Assembly: GCA_036250195.1 (NCBI GenBank)
Contig: JAVHZZ010000005.1
Span: 71,068,505 to 71,132,504 of the forward strand
DNA: 64,000 nt
DNA from: Mixophyes australis
Taxonomy: Eukaryota > Chordata > Amphibia > Anura > Limnodynastidae
Reading direction: 5' to 3'
Positions 37,478-49,889 of the stretch are shown here, one piece after another. Positions within the stretch are counted from its first letter, which is position 1; each line of letters starts with the position of its first letter. The notes beneath the pieces were generated by a model. The model made no database searches, was not told where the DNA came from, and saw nothing but the letters and a program-made list of their open reading frames with translations. The position numbers were made by a program, and so were the translations under genes.

Positions 37478-37650
37478 GGCTAGATTTACTAAGCTGCGGG
37501 TTTGAAAAAATGGGGATGTTGCCTATAGCAACCAATCAGATTCTAGCTGTCATTTTGTAGAAAGTACTAAATAAATGAAAGCTAGAATCTGATTGGTTGC
37601 TATAGGCAACATCCCTACTTTTTCAAACCCGCAGCTTAGTAAATCTAGCC
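37478..37650. mobile_element. Harbinger-like CCAAT MITE
   Basis: Inverted ends ggctagatttactaagctgc / gcagcttagtaaatctagcc, exact. Arms carry gcaaccaatcagattctagc and its complement. 173 bp. Confidence 0.85.
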
Positions 37651-37739
37651 AATGTTCTGTGATCTTTGAGAGCACCTGTGAATCCAAACTATAAAAAGTG
37701 GATTCCATACTGATATTTCTGAGTCACAGAACATTGGCT
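37647..37739. repeat. 93-bp inverted repeat abutting the CCAAT MITE
   Basis: agccaatgttctgtga (37647-37662) is the exact reverse complement of 37724-37739. A second inner pair gaatcc / ggattc lies inside. It overlaps the MITE by four bases. Confidence 0.7.
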
Positions 37740-38463
37740 ATTCTGAACGCTAGATTGTGATTCCATATGTACTGGTAGAGAGAGCTGTTGAGATGTGCAT
37801 CGGTTGCTGGTTAAGATTGATGTGTATGAATGTTTTTTTTTTTATGTTGATTTTTATTTGAATGAATTTTTCCAATAACATTTTACTCATTTAGTTGATA
37901 AATCTCCAGCACTGCATTCTTTTCTTTATTGTCTATATTATATTAGGAGACTCCTTATACAGCTGTGAGTTTTGACATACATTGAATATTTAAGATTGCT
38001 AAACAGTCTGCGCCATTAGGAGTAATGTTTTTGAGGTAAAATGTCATGCTCATATCGCTGAAGCTGTTTGAAAAGCACTTTGACTGTGGTGAAATAAATG
38101 CTATAATGACTAAATGAGTCAAAAAGCTCAAACGATAAAGGGGAGAATATACCTTAGAACTAGCAATGACATCAGTAGGCCTTGCGTTTACACCCACCAT
38201 CTGTAGAGTGCAGTTTGTTGCTTAGGAGACTGCAAATCAGACATTTGGATCCATTGAGCTTTCTGTTTGTATGCACTGTCTCACTTAAATTTCCACTCCA
38301 AAACGATGTACGATAAAAATGTATATATTGTTCTTTTTTATTCAAGTAGACATTGTATACCCGCACCACAACAACCTCTTCCCTTCTGTACTCCTAACGC
38401 CCCTCCCATATGTTTTCTTGCAAATAGCTCAATAAAAAAAAAAAATTCTCTACCCCCTAAACA

Positions 38464-38643
38464 CATACTTGCCAACTCTCCCGGAATGTCGGTGAATCGC
38501 ATCATTTTGGCCCCACCCCCGCAACAAAATGACGTTTTTGTTGCAGGGGTAGGGCCAAAATGACGTGCTTGACCGAGCCTGCACCCTCCCGGCCCCCTGC
38601 CCGGGATCTCCCGGAATTCACTATTCAAATGTTGGCAAGTATG
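38464..38643. mobile_element. hAT-like MITE with catacttgccaac ends, 180 bp
   Basis: Left catacttgccaactctcccg and right gttggcaagtatg. The outer 8 bp are cctaaaca (38456-38463) and cctaacca (38644-38651), 7 of 8 identical. The interior has CCCGG motifs and an inverted pair around aaaatgacgt. Confidence 0.8.
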
Positions 38644-39093
38644 CCTAACCATTTTGTATATATTCCCTTCCAGCAAAGTAAGTTCACAGAGAGCTTCTTA
38701 GCTATGTTTAGTTAAATGTAAACACATTTTTTACATGTAATTTACTTTTTGCATTAATGCACATGCTTTTGTATATCAATGTCCAGCAGTGGGTTTATTT
38801 GTTTTTTAACAAATCTGCATCTGCTGCAGTCACATAAACTTCTTGTGACCTATAGTCCAAATGTTCTTCGATGCACTGGCAAAAAAATCCTGACTAATGA
38901 GCCAATTGCTCCAAAAGGCATGTCACAAACACACCACAGTACGCTATTGTTGTTTGTGAAGTTTGCACGTTCCTATGGCTGGCTTCTGCAAATACCTCAT
39001 GCTCTCAAAGCAATCGGTAGAATACTTGCTGTACAATATTGGAAATGTAGGAATACTCCTATCATTTTCATTATTTATTATCTGGCTATATCC

Positions 39094-39398
39094 CATACTT
39101 ACCAACTTTCTAAAGTTGATTTCCCGGGAGCCTGCCGGCAGAGGTGGGCGTGAAGGGGCCGGGGCGGCAAAATATCGTCATTTTAGACCCGCCCCGGTGA
39201 CGTAATGATGCAAACGCATCATTTTACACCGGGGGGGGGGGGGGGGCGGGGCTAAATGCCGCGATTCCCGGAGAATTGGCGCATTTTGGACCAAATTCTG
39301 CCGACTTCACTAGGAAGTGGGCAGATTCGGGAGATTGCCATACTCTCCGCCCAAAATGCGGGAGTCTCCCGGACATTCCGTGAGAGTTGGCAAGTATT
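39094..39398. mobile_element. hAT-like MITE with catacttaccaac ends, 305 bp
   Basis: Left catacttaccaac and right gagttggcaagtatt. A perfect 8-bp duplication, ctatatcc, lies at 39086-39093 and 39399-39406. Same end design as 38464-38643. Contains a run of about 17 G at 39230-39246. Confidence 0.88.
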
Positions 39399-39406
39399 CT
39401 ATATCC

Positions 39407-41797
39407 TCTATTAGCCCTGTAAACATATATACTCAGTGAAAGGGTATGCAGATTGTGTAAGGGTCCCAACCAGAATGATAGATAAAGTAGTCCTACTCTG
39501 AGTTTTTTGTGCCCTTGGTTTGGTGTTGGTGATATGTCTATTACTTTCTATATATTGGTTATCCAGTATCCATTTCCAGTTGTGTGGCTTTCACTGAATG
39601 CATTCTATTGAATACAAATGTATAAATGCATAAAATACATTGCTATTTATTTTTATGACTCTTTTCACCCTAAACACCAATACACTGAAAGGAATATAGA
39701 TAAAAGAACAGAGCAGAACTGATAGACAGACACTTCTGCAGACTGGTACATTAAGGGTTATTGGTGTTTATACCTTGGCTTGGTCCATCTCTGCCTCTCC
39801 TCATTCATGTCCTTGCTCCTTTCCTCTCGCTCACAAATCTTTCCTGCATTTATGTTACGCCTACCAGCAGACACACGGGATTTATGCAGGCACAACTGTA
39901 TACACAGCCAGCCCATAGTAGAGAAAAACTGTGAAATTACTGTACTATTATTAAATGTTTCTGAGATTACAGATTTAGAAGCTATTATCCTGTCTGAGCG
40001 ATATGATGTTTTGCATAAGACCAGTTAACATTTGCTTTTGGCTATTTTTTAAATGGGTAATGCACATTTCTATAAAAAAAAAAAAAAACACCCCCACAGA
40101 TATTATTCAACTATAAAAAGCTTTCTAAACTGGCCATATCTTACATTAATATAGTTAATACTGTGTTCTCCCCAGAAAATATTGCCAGCCAGGTGGCATT
40201 AAGAAGCAGCCAGGTGGGGGCAGTTGTAATACATTGCAATAATAATGAAAAGTGTTGGAGGTTATTGCCCACACCTGCCAGGACTGGTCAGACTGGGGCT
40301 CAATGGTCTAACACACACTACTGGCTGTAGTGCTCACATATTGCCTGTTATAATAGGACTCTGTTGGGCTCTAAGAGACGGATGGCAAGTAAAAACAGCC
40401 GATGCAGCAAAAGGGAGCTGGGGAGAACACTGGTTAATCTTTCTTCCAGTATATATAAATATGATGTATTTTATTTTAAAAAGAAGGTCAGTTGATGGTA
40501 AGTGCATAGAGACACATGGATTACATAACAACAGCAGTGCAGTAAACCATAGTAAACAACCAGGCGTTTGATGTAATCGTTATCTTGCACTAGGCTAGTG
40601 AAAGCTGCTCAGTTGCTGTAGATAAATGTACTTGTGCACTCCTATTAGTAAATAATCCTCCCAGTGTTTTGTTGATATCACCCCTAATCTATTTATAGGT
40701 TTGTAAGGAAACTGTATGAGTGAGCAGATGTTCAGATAGAGTCTTCAGGGTGTGTGAATGTTTAGCAACTAGCTGCAAACACCAGGGAATACTGTATTTT
40801 CAATGAAACGACTTGTTACAGTTATATCCATCTTTGGCACAAAATAGGAAGAGTGTTTTCCAGGTGTGTCCTCCTCTTGTTACATGTGACACTGTTGTGC
40901 ACACACTCTAAGGATTACATTTTTTTCACTGGCAGATTTTGGCCTATAATACATGGAAAAAAGCTACATTAATAATATTGCAAATCATTGCACTTGAAAA
41001 AAGACAACTCTTTTCAGTATTTTACAGTATCAGCACATTATGTGACAAGTGGATTAAATGTAGCATTTTGTTTGTTCTCCGCAATTATTTTGATGGTTTG
41101 GTTCAAATATTTATCATATTTACTGTATTCTTTTTCTTATTTAAACATTTGGAATGTTATAAAAGGCCGGTATGGTGTTGAAAAGATCTGCATTGACCTC
41201 TGATGTACTTGTTTACGAAGTATCATAGACACTTGCTCACAAACTTATTATTAAAACCAAGATAACCTGTTTTAGTTGTCTGCTACTAAAGCATAATTGT
41301 TTCAGCTACTGTTTCAGTTGTTTAGTTTGGTCTCCATCCAGTTAATGAGGACATATTATGCTGTATTATATGTTTCTTATGCTTCAAGCCTTATACCCAC
41401 AGATGTTTGTTTTGCGTTTAAAACGCAAGAACAAACACAAGTGAAAATGCATATCAAAGTGTAATTTATGTTTTATGTAAATGCTCTGCATAACTAATAT
41501 TTATAGTACGTGCACAAGTCCATATTTTTACCATTAACAATGCATGTTAACATGCTTTTTGGAAACATTTTTTATAAGTTTAGCTAAAATAAAAGTCTGC
41601 ATTTTTATCACATTTATATAATGTATCATGCATTTTTTAAACTATGTTCCACTTTTTTGCCTGTGTTTTTTTTTAATCCTTTTTTAATGCCTTTTTTTGC
41701 ATGTAAACCAAGTGTTAACCACATGTTATAATGGGTTCAAAATGCATACTGAATTTTAGGTTCATGCCCATAGAGCAAATATTAAAAAATATATATG
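39407..41797. other. No gene seen
   Basis: AT-rich. 40165-40215 (ctccccagaaaatattgccagccaggtggc, then cagccaggtggggg) resembles one end of a dispersed element, but the other end was not found. Confidence 0.55.
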
Positions 41798-41798
41798 G

Positions 41799-41868
41799 CC
41801 CATGGTCCTTTAACCTTGGATCTCCTATCAATATCCATGGTCTTTTATCCTTGGATCTCCTATCAATA
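41799..41868 (+). repeat. Tandem duplication, 35-bp unit, two copies
   Basis: ccatggtc(c/t)ttta.ccttgg plus atctcctatcaatat occurs twice head to tail. Confidence 0.85.
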
Positions 41869-41879
41869 TCCTAAATAAA

Positions 41880-42490
41880 TACTCTGTGAAATTGTGTGAT
41901 TCTTAACACAGCCAGATGCCTTGTTGCAAAATATTGGAAAACCCAGATCCCCCTTCTAGACAACAATTTCTAAATAACATTTGGTATTTATGGGAAAAAA
42001 TTCAGCATATATAAATAAGAAGACTCTTAAATTCTCCCAAATTTGGAGTGATTGGTTTATTTACACTAGCCTCTCTGGTCCCAAACTATCGTCTGACCAA
42101 ACTCAAAATGCATCATCCCTTTTCCTATAAATAATATTGAATATGAATGAACACAAAATCATATTCCAAAATATCAGTCCACTGGGAGTCACAGATTAGG
42201 TCTCGATTTCCTCCCTACTTTCCCCCCCCCTTACCTCCCCCATTTAATACATTATTTATAGTCACACTCCCTCATATCTCTTAACTTAACTTAATAATGA
42301 CTTTCAGTTATTATATCTTGTCTATATATTTATATTATGTTATCACCACATTTAGGATTGTTCTTTTTATTCCAATTTATATTTTAAGATGTTATTTAAT
42401 TTAGTCTTTAATGAATTATATTAAATCTTTATAACATGTGTGACAAAAACTTTACGAATAAAGTATTCAAAAAAACCAAAAAAAAAAACT
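41880..42490 (+). mobile_element. L1-like LINE 3' end (5'-truncated relic)
   Basis: The frame around 41930 reads LVAKYWKTQIPLLDNN, which resembles the C-terminal end of L1-type ORF2, followed by stops. Downstream is an AT-rich untranslated stretch, aataaag at about 42458 and an A-rich tail at 42470-42490. No duplication was established. Confidence 0.5.
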
Positions 42491-42491
42491 G

Positions 42492-43428
42492 TAGCAAGCT
42501 GTGTTCTCAAAGCTGGACACAGACTTATTCTTAAAAATAAGGTCTGTAGGAGAAAAAAAACCAGTCCTTGTGTAGTGTTATTGCTTTCAACATAGGATAA
42601 CATTTTCTGTGTGAATGGGTCTATAAATAAGATAAAATTTCAGTACATTTTGACATGTGGTGTACATGTAAGAAATTACATTAAAAAGGTTTACAAAACA
42701 GACACTAAATGGCCTATGAAAATACATCATACTTTGGTTACAATGAAAACGCAGTACTTTTTTAATAAAACATCTAAAAACAACATCTCTTGTGGGGGGG
42801 GGGGAGGGGGAGATAGTGTTTTATGATAAAAGAACGCAGTGTGCCCGTACCCTTATTCGTAAAACCGATTTTATTTGAGTTTTATATTTGTAAAAACAAA
42901 AAATCCTAGTGACTCTTATCCCTTCAGAACTCCAATTAATCAATTAATTTATTATTGTAATCTACATTACTCTGTAGGCAGCCATTTTGTGGGTTAAACA
43001 AATATGTAATACGCAGCAGCCTGTAAGTATACTAAGCTGCAGTTATGCTACTAGTTCCTAGTAAACTGATTTAATATTGGTTAAGCCCACAAACTGGTTA
43101 CATGTGTAAATAAAAAAACAAAAAAAAACATGCACTGGAAATTGAAAATCTTACATTATTGGCTTTCGTTGGGTAAAGCATATGCACAAATGTAGCTTCA
43201 TTTTGCTGCATTCGGCCAGGAAACAATATGGAAGAGAATATGGATTTGAAATTAAAACTATGCTTTACAAATTAAGAAAGATAAAAATGTGTATTTTTTG
43301 ACCGGAGGGTAATTGTTATTTGTAATGTAATGTAAATGGGTGTATTTTTATCTTAAGCGGAGAGTGGTCACATCTAAGTAGTTATATTTACTTACAGTCA
43401 ATTTTCTAGGAAAGCACCTAAAAAACTT
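42492..43428. other. No gene seen
   Basis: AT-rich. A G-rich run at 42794-42810. The ggcagccattttgtggg segment at 42978-42994 is shared (inverted) with 35160-35185. Confidence 0.55.
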
Positions 43429-43869
43429 TGAGGCCTATTTATCATTATTCACATTTTTGATCCATTAAGTAACATCTATCTATATGTCTCAGCGATGACA
43501 GATGACTTAACAGAGCACTTTACCATTAAAGTCATGCTGGAACAGTGCATCCAATAGGAGGTTGTCCTAGCATTGACTCTGAAAACTCTGGTTCTGACAC
43601 CGAGTTTTTACTACGCATGCGCGACCTAGAGTGGCGCATGAACAATGGACAATACTGGTAATTAACACAGGGGTGAGCAGGAAGGCTGCCGGAGAAGCTT
43701 CCAAAGATCCCTATCCTATAAATTCTGGCGACTGTTGTGTTATGCGGTACTTTGTCTATTACAGGAGATATCTCTGATATCTCCTGCTTTGGGCATTTGT
43801 TAATTGCTAGTAAACTTAAAATTGCCTTAATCTTTTCCGGATGGTTTAAGGCTTGATAAATGGGCCCTT
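43429..43869. mobile_element. MITE with aggcc-atttatca ends, ~440 bp
   Basis: Left gaggcctatttatcat and right gataaatgggccctt are imperfect inverted repeats. Contains a palindrome ggagatatctctgatatctcc (about 43765) and gcatgcgc motifs. Similar design to 21590-22209. Confidence 0.6.
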
Positions 43870-44660
43870 CTTCTTCTACAACCACTATGCTATTCTGAGG
43901 TAAAAATATAGTCATCACTAAATCTTTTTCTCCATCATTACAGTTTGTGCCTCTTTACCCTGTATAACAGATTCTCTGATATTTTCATGCTAATCTATGC
44001 ACACTGTTTGCCTCTGTCTCCCTGATGTGTAGATAATGTGATTGATTAGAAAATTCAGAAGACAGCACTACACTAAGGAGCTAGAAGCATAAACTGATGC
44101 CTGTTGTGTCATTGTCTCTTCATTTATCCTCCCTTATGTATCACTGGAAAATTCCTTCAGGATTTTAGAGACAAACTGCTATACTCTAAATAGATTTTAC
44201 AACACAAAGTCCTTAAATGGGAATTATGGCTAGGATGCTTGTTATTTTTCTGAGCAAAATAGAATTTGGTATCATACACATATGTGATATTACAGCACCA
44301 ACATCATTTTAGAATTTTGTATTTTTGGTTCTTCATTAGGCTTTATATAACAGCTATTTTACTGGCTTTAAAGAGCAAGTTTGGGTTGTATTTAATTTAG
44401 TAGCCTCACATTGATGCGAGCAATTGGCTTTTTCTCAGTAGACTGCTTGCCAAGAATTGTGAAAGAAAGTTGTAATGACTGCCAATATTGTAAAACACTG
44501 CATCTCGCACTAGTTTGCTAAAGTACACTGGTGAGTCTGGAAGATTGTTATGTCCTCCACTCCCTGCTTTCTCACAGCTGCTCGAAGCAGTGCAAGCAGG
44601 CCTTCTCAGATTGGCTCATCTAGTTCAGATAGCAGAGTCCTGTGCTCACCCTTATATATA

Positions 44661-45115
44661 ACGTATTTCCCCATGTATAAGGCGCACCTTTTTCCCCCAA
44701 ATTTTGGGTCTAAAAAAAGGGTGCGTCTTATACACTGCCAGCGCTACTTACCTGAATGAAGAAAATGATCTCTGGTGTGAGAGTAGGAGAGAGGAGTCCC
44801 CGCTGAACAGATCAGTGTTTGCCAGTTTCATGTAAAAAGACCATCAGGTCCTTCAGGAGCCTCCCAGTCTCCGCTGACCGCCGATAATTGAACCCAGCGT
44901 GTAGTATGGTATGTACAGCGCTGTGCAGTAGCGCTGCCTTCCTGTAACTGAATGTGGGACTTTATTGTAAACTCTGCTCCTCTAGACCTGATGTGAGATC
45001 TCTGACTAAAATCACAACCAGACAAGCCTTCTGCTTTAGTAACTTATTGTAATACATCTTTTTTTAAATTTAGGGCCCCAAAATTAAGGTGCGTCTTATA
45101 CATGGGGAAATACGG
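44661..45115. mobile_element. MITE with TA target duplication, 455 bp
   Basis: 27-bp terminal repeats (cgtatttccccatgtataag core) differ at one position. TA stands on both sides (44659-44660 and 45116-45117). TA plus these tips suggest the Tc1/mariner supergroup or a relative; the family is not fixed. Non-coding. Confidence 0.85.
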
Positions 45116-45360
45116 TAATGGTGTCAGAAAGAGGAGACATTGATGGGCATGAGCAATAGCTGTGATATTGAAGTGTCAGTGGGGCCGAGTCAGTTTATAT
45201 GCTATCTGCTTATTTCTACTGCCAAGCCGCTTATGAGCGTTCCCTTTTGAAATGTCTGAACTGCACTCAGTAGAGTTAAGGAAAAGTTCTTGGTTGATGT
45301 TATAAAAATAGTATCAGTTTCTTACATGTAGAAATATTTTGAACCCACTGTTTATATTTC

Positions 45361-46143
45361 AGGGCTCCTACACATGGTGTTGAAAAACGCTATTTAAAAC
45401 ATGGAAAAAACCAGAGGCCTTACACATGGGCTTTATTTATAATCATTTACATACTTTGATGCTGATGAGTCAAAAATAATCAAGTGAAGGGGATTGTACA
45501 CGTTCAAACTTTCTGATAAGTATTTGCTTTGCGTGGTGTCAATTACTATGGTGCTTGCAGAGTTCGAATATGTTGTCGCTAAGTAAAATGTAATGGAGCT
45601 CTATGGGAAAGCTAAGTAAAGCTGGGTACACACTACACTGTTTTCGTCCAATAATCGGCTCAAACAGCCAACATACGACCACTCGTTCAAAAGTCGTGTC
45701 AGTGTGTGCAGTGACACGATGGTCGAAAGTCTGCCCAAATGGACGATTATCGCCTCATTTGGTTGGTCGTACCGTTTAATATTTTCGTTCCAATCTCGTT
45801 TCCGCTGTGTAGTGTATAAACTTCCGACCGATCCACAACAGTGAGTACGAAATTACAGTCATTGCTCACGACAACATGGCTGTTAAAAGTCGCTAAAGGG
45901 ACGTCCGCTCTTCCCTTTATCGTCCTAAACAAGGCTAGTGTGTATGCAGTCCATGGACCGAGCGATCGGACCATCGATCGCATGTAAAATCGTTTGGCAT
46001 AAAAAGTTGGTCGAAATTTCTGTAGTGTGTACCCAGCTTTAGTGTATAGTACAGTCTGCTGCTCTCAGAAGTGTAAGAACAAATAAGATTTCATCCATTC
46101 TCTAACTAGTGTTTTTTTAAACACCCCTGTGTAAGAAGCCTTA
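45361..46143. mobile_element. Older MITE interrupted by a younger one (probable)
   Basis: Left agggctcctacacatggtgt and right acacccctgtgtaagaagcctt are imperfect inverted repeats on either side of the element at 45618-46040. Removing that insertion leaves about 360 bp. Confidence 0.5.
45618..46040. mobile_element. MITE with 20-bp perfect terminal repeats, 423 bp
   Basis: aaagctgggtacacactaca at 45618-45637 is matched exactly in reverse complement at 46021-46040. AGT lies on both sides, a possible 3-bp duplication. Pairing continues more weakly inward. The tips match the decayed units at 568-860 and 928-1212. Confidence 0.88.
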
Positions 46144-47091
46144 GTCTATTCCTAGTGTTGTATGTTTATGATGTCAATAATGATTGCCCCAGACACCAGC
46201 ACACATATTGGAGTGTTCATACTCCTAAGGTATTTGCTTTAATTATGTGGATTATATATAATGCCAGTCTTTTTTTCTTGACAAACTGGTATTTTTTCTA
46301 TATTTTTCTCTTCAAACATCACCTTTATTTCCTTTTTTTTTTAAAGCTGCTTGTTAAAACATTGAAAGGACAGAATGACATTGTCTGGATTAAATCTGAA
46401 TGTCACATTTTGCTCTTACGCTTTAGATATCATTAACCTTTACTTGCCCTATATTGGAGGATTTACTAATCACATCTTTAGCTTGTGTGGCCTCAAAACA
46501 TCCATTCATCTTAATTAAAATATGTTTGCATTGAATAAAACAGCAATAACATTTAAAGAGGTTCTCCAGTATAAGGAAAAAAAAAACTTATAAGGGGAAA
46601 AAATTGTATTTTTATAAATTACATTCTTATCCGCTATCTCCTGAATTGGAAATTGAGAGACATTTGGAGGTATTTTAGGTAAGCTTCATCCCCAATCCAA
46701 CCTGGCCAAACCCTTTCTATTCACACAACTCCTCAAATTGTGATGCTCCACCTCTACTTCATGACATCCCACCTGTTTTGGCAGCAAACAAACTGAAGAT
46801 GGTCATGTCTTTTGGTGAACATGGTAAAATATAAATGCAGAGAACAAGAGTTCTTGGTATATTTGCATTAATCAATATGAGAAGCAGCTTGAACCAGTAT
46901 TTAGTCTACAAAAATAGCAACAATTCACAAGCAATCAATTTCACAGCTGGATTGTGACCATTATAGTAAGATATATCTGATAATTTGCTTATTCTACTGC
47001 AAAATCACAGCCACACACATACTGAGTGTTCTAAAGTATCTTCCCCAAGATAATGTCCCTTCACCTCCATTTGATGCTAACCCATTCCAGG
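46144..47091. other. No gene seen
   Basis: AT-rich DNA. Confidence 0.6.
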
Positions 47092-47283
47092 TGGTAAATG
47101 TATCAAGCTGCGAGTTTCCAGCAAGTTTCAAAAGTGGAGATGTTGTCTATAGCAACCAATCAGATTCTAGTTATTTATTTAGTAAATTCTACAAAACGAT
47201 AGCTAGCATCTGATTGGTTGCCTTAGGCAACATCTCCACTTTTCAAACCCGTGGGAAACTCGCAGCTTGATACATTTTACCCA
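47092..47283. mobile_element. Harbinger-like CCAAT MITE with extended ends
   Basis: Left ggtaaatgtatcaagctgcg and right cgcagcttgatacattttac. Arms hold agcaaccaatcagattctag and gcatctgattggttgcc. An extra gagtttcc..ggaaactc step in the stem is absent from other copies. Confidence 0.85.
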
Positions 47284-49889
47284 CAGATCTCTTCTCTGTT
47301 TTTGTGTCCTCTGCATTTTGTTACGTTGCCATGTATATTTCTATTCCTCTGTGTTATAATAAAACAACTGATTCAAGGTTAAAAACTATTAAAAGCTATA
47401 ATATATCATCACAGCTGGGGTGATGACACTGTTATACACATGATTCCTTCACAAATTTCATATCGGGTTTGATTCTTTATACAGTATTTGGATGAGAACC
47501 TGCATGTGTTTTTACATTTCTTCACGTCTGCATAATCTAAGAATATCTTTCTCTTTTACTTGCCTGCTGTGTACCCTGGCCCCTTCCCAACAAAGTACTA
47601 TTGTGAGAGGAGTAAGTTTCCTACAATTCCTACTAAAGAACTGTATCACACAGAAGAAGGAAAATAATTTGTCAAGTGAATGTACTGATTACTGCCTAGA
47701 CTCAGCTAGCTTTCATTGAACCTTGGATATACTGTAGGAAATCTCTACAAAGCAAATGTATTGTCAACTTAATTTGTTTGTAGCTGAACAAGACAAATGT
47801 AATGGAAACAAAAAAATAGAATTATTCCTGAAATTACTGAAAGGATACCCAAAATGTGTTTATCTTTATGTGCAATAAATATCTTCTGCAATAATTCCAA
47901 ATAGTCATGTCCAGAAGCAAGGTAAATTGCATTAACGCTGCAAGGAAAAGTGCATTACATGCTGTCCATAGCACTACAATAAAAGCTATTTGTAAACGCT
48001 TTTATAGAGCTCAGTTGCGAGCTATGGACAAATTTATTTAACCAGTATGGTACGACTCTTGGCTTTCCGTTGGAGGGGCCTACCGGGACCCCATATGTGC
48101 TGTACAGAGGGGTTGTGTTTTGTTTTTGTTTTTTGTTAGAAAGGGTGTTCTAAAGTGGGCAACCCTTGTAGCCCTGTTTGTACTACAGCAGCACCCCCTG
48201 GACTCCCCCTCCCCTCCTAAATTGTAACCTTTCGCAAAACTTTCAAAACAAACTACCTCCATCAGTAGTTGGCTGAACTTGTTACTGCTGCATTATTTAC
48301 AAACCCTTATTACAAGCTCCATAAGAGTCTGTATATATAATTTTCGGTGGGTGACCTGAGGGTGTACCTATCCGGTGCTCTGTATGATATTGCCCATTGT
48401 TTGTGATATTTGTCAGTATTTATTTAGAGAATTATGCATGGTATGACCATGAGTAACCTGAGGCATGTACCCACAGGTGTTGCAGTAGAGTTTATTAACA
48501 GTAGTAAAGCTGCACGGTAAAATGCATGTTAAACACAAATATTTGCCATGTGTTTTGTTACTGGCTGTTAGCTAGAGTTTGGAGCTCACTGTAGGCTCCC
48601 CCAATGTGTTTACTTTTTAATGGCGGTAATTGGATAGAACAAGATTAGTTCAGAAAACTGGAACAGAGCGCTACAGCAATGCTAGTAAAAGTTGTAGTGG
48701 GTATGGTAAAACATGAAACAATGGTATCTCTTGTCAGACCAGGTTATGTGTATTTTACTAGTGTTCAAAACACTACTAAATCACATTTAATCGGTAGGTA
48801 TGTAGCCTTTTTGTGTGTGTAAATGTGAGACTGCATACAGTTATCTAATTTTAGATTTGGGGACTAATAAAGTTTATTTATCTTACCTGTGTCTAAATTA
48901 ATGCTATATGTATATTACACAGTAGACATATGTAGACAGATATATAAAATACCCTGTAAAATATAGTTAAATTTGATGAATAGTGCATATATCTGGAGAG
49001 TAATGATGTCAGTCCTGCAAAATTGAACCTATATTTGTAGAATATATATGTCATTCTTGTAAAATAAGATTTATATTTCTAGAGTAGTGATGTCACTTGT
49101 GTCATATGATTCATTATGAAAGTGTTTTGAAATAGAATGTGTAACTGTCAGTGAAGGTAAAATACACATAGATGAGAGGATATCCTCAAGCAATTTGCTT
49201 TGACTCAAAGTGAAACTTGTGTAATATCAGGAATAATGTACCCCCTACAGTAAGGCTGCCTGTTTATATATAGCTGCAAACTGGAAGATAGCACACATGA
49301 GACATAAAGTGCTCGGTAGAATATATCATCTACTCTGACACTTTGTTAATGTACATGTGAACTTAACACTTCAATGTATATTCCCTTCATCACGTAAAAA
49401 GCACAGTTTGAACATAAATGTCTTTCAGAGAGAGCCCTCATCTGGCACTAGACTCGCTAACCATAACATACTTTTACATGCTACTAACCTTCCCCTCTCC
49501 CTCCAACACAGATACATTATAAGACTTTTTTCCTCTGACCTCTTAGCTTCTTTTCACTCCCTGTTTAATGTTACTCTAGTGTTTCTCTAGTGTATTTACT
49601 GTGCTGTTCAGCCTAAGTGCTGTTGGTATATGCAATTTTGGTTGTTATAGGAAATGTTAGTTGTTTACACTTCTTAATTTGCCATGATAACAGTTAAGCA
49701 CATTTTGTATGTGGGTGGAGGGTAAAGGAATAGTCCTGCTATGTTCATATTTACTTTGAGAAATGTAGGTGTAAAATAAATTGTGTACAGTGCACTTAAT
49801 CTACAATTCCTGTCCCTGCTTGTTTCTTTTGGGGGGGTCATACATTTTCTTTTCAGATGACTCAAGGTTATTCCCCTGTATACTAGTGA
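47284..49889. other. No gene seen
   Basis: AT-rich. Three weak ~42-bp repeats (gtca(g/t)tcctg.aaaat...tatttgtag) start near 49007, 49050 and 49091. Confidence 0.55.
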
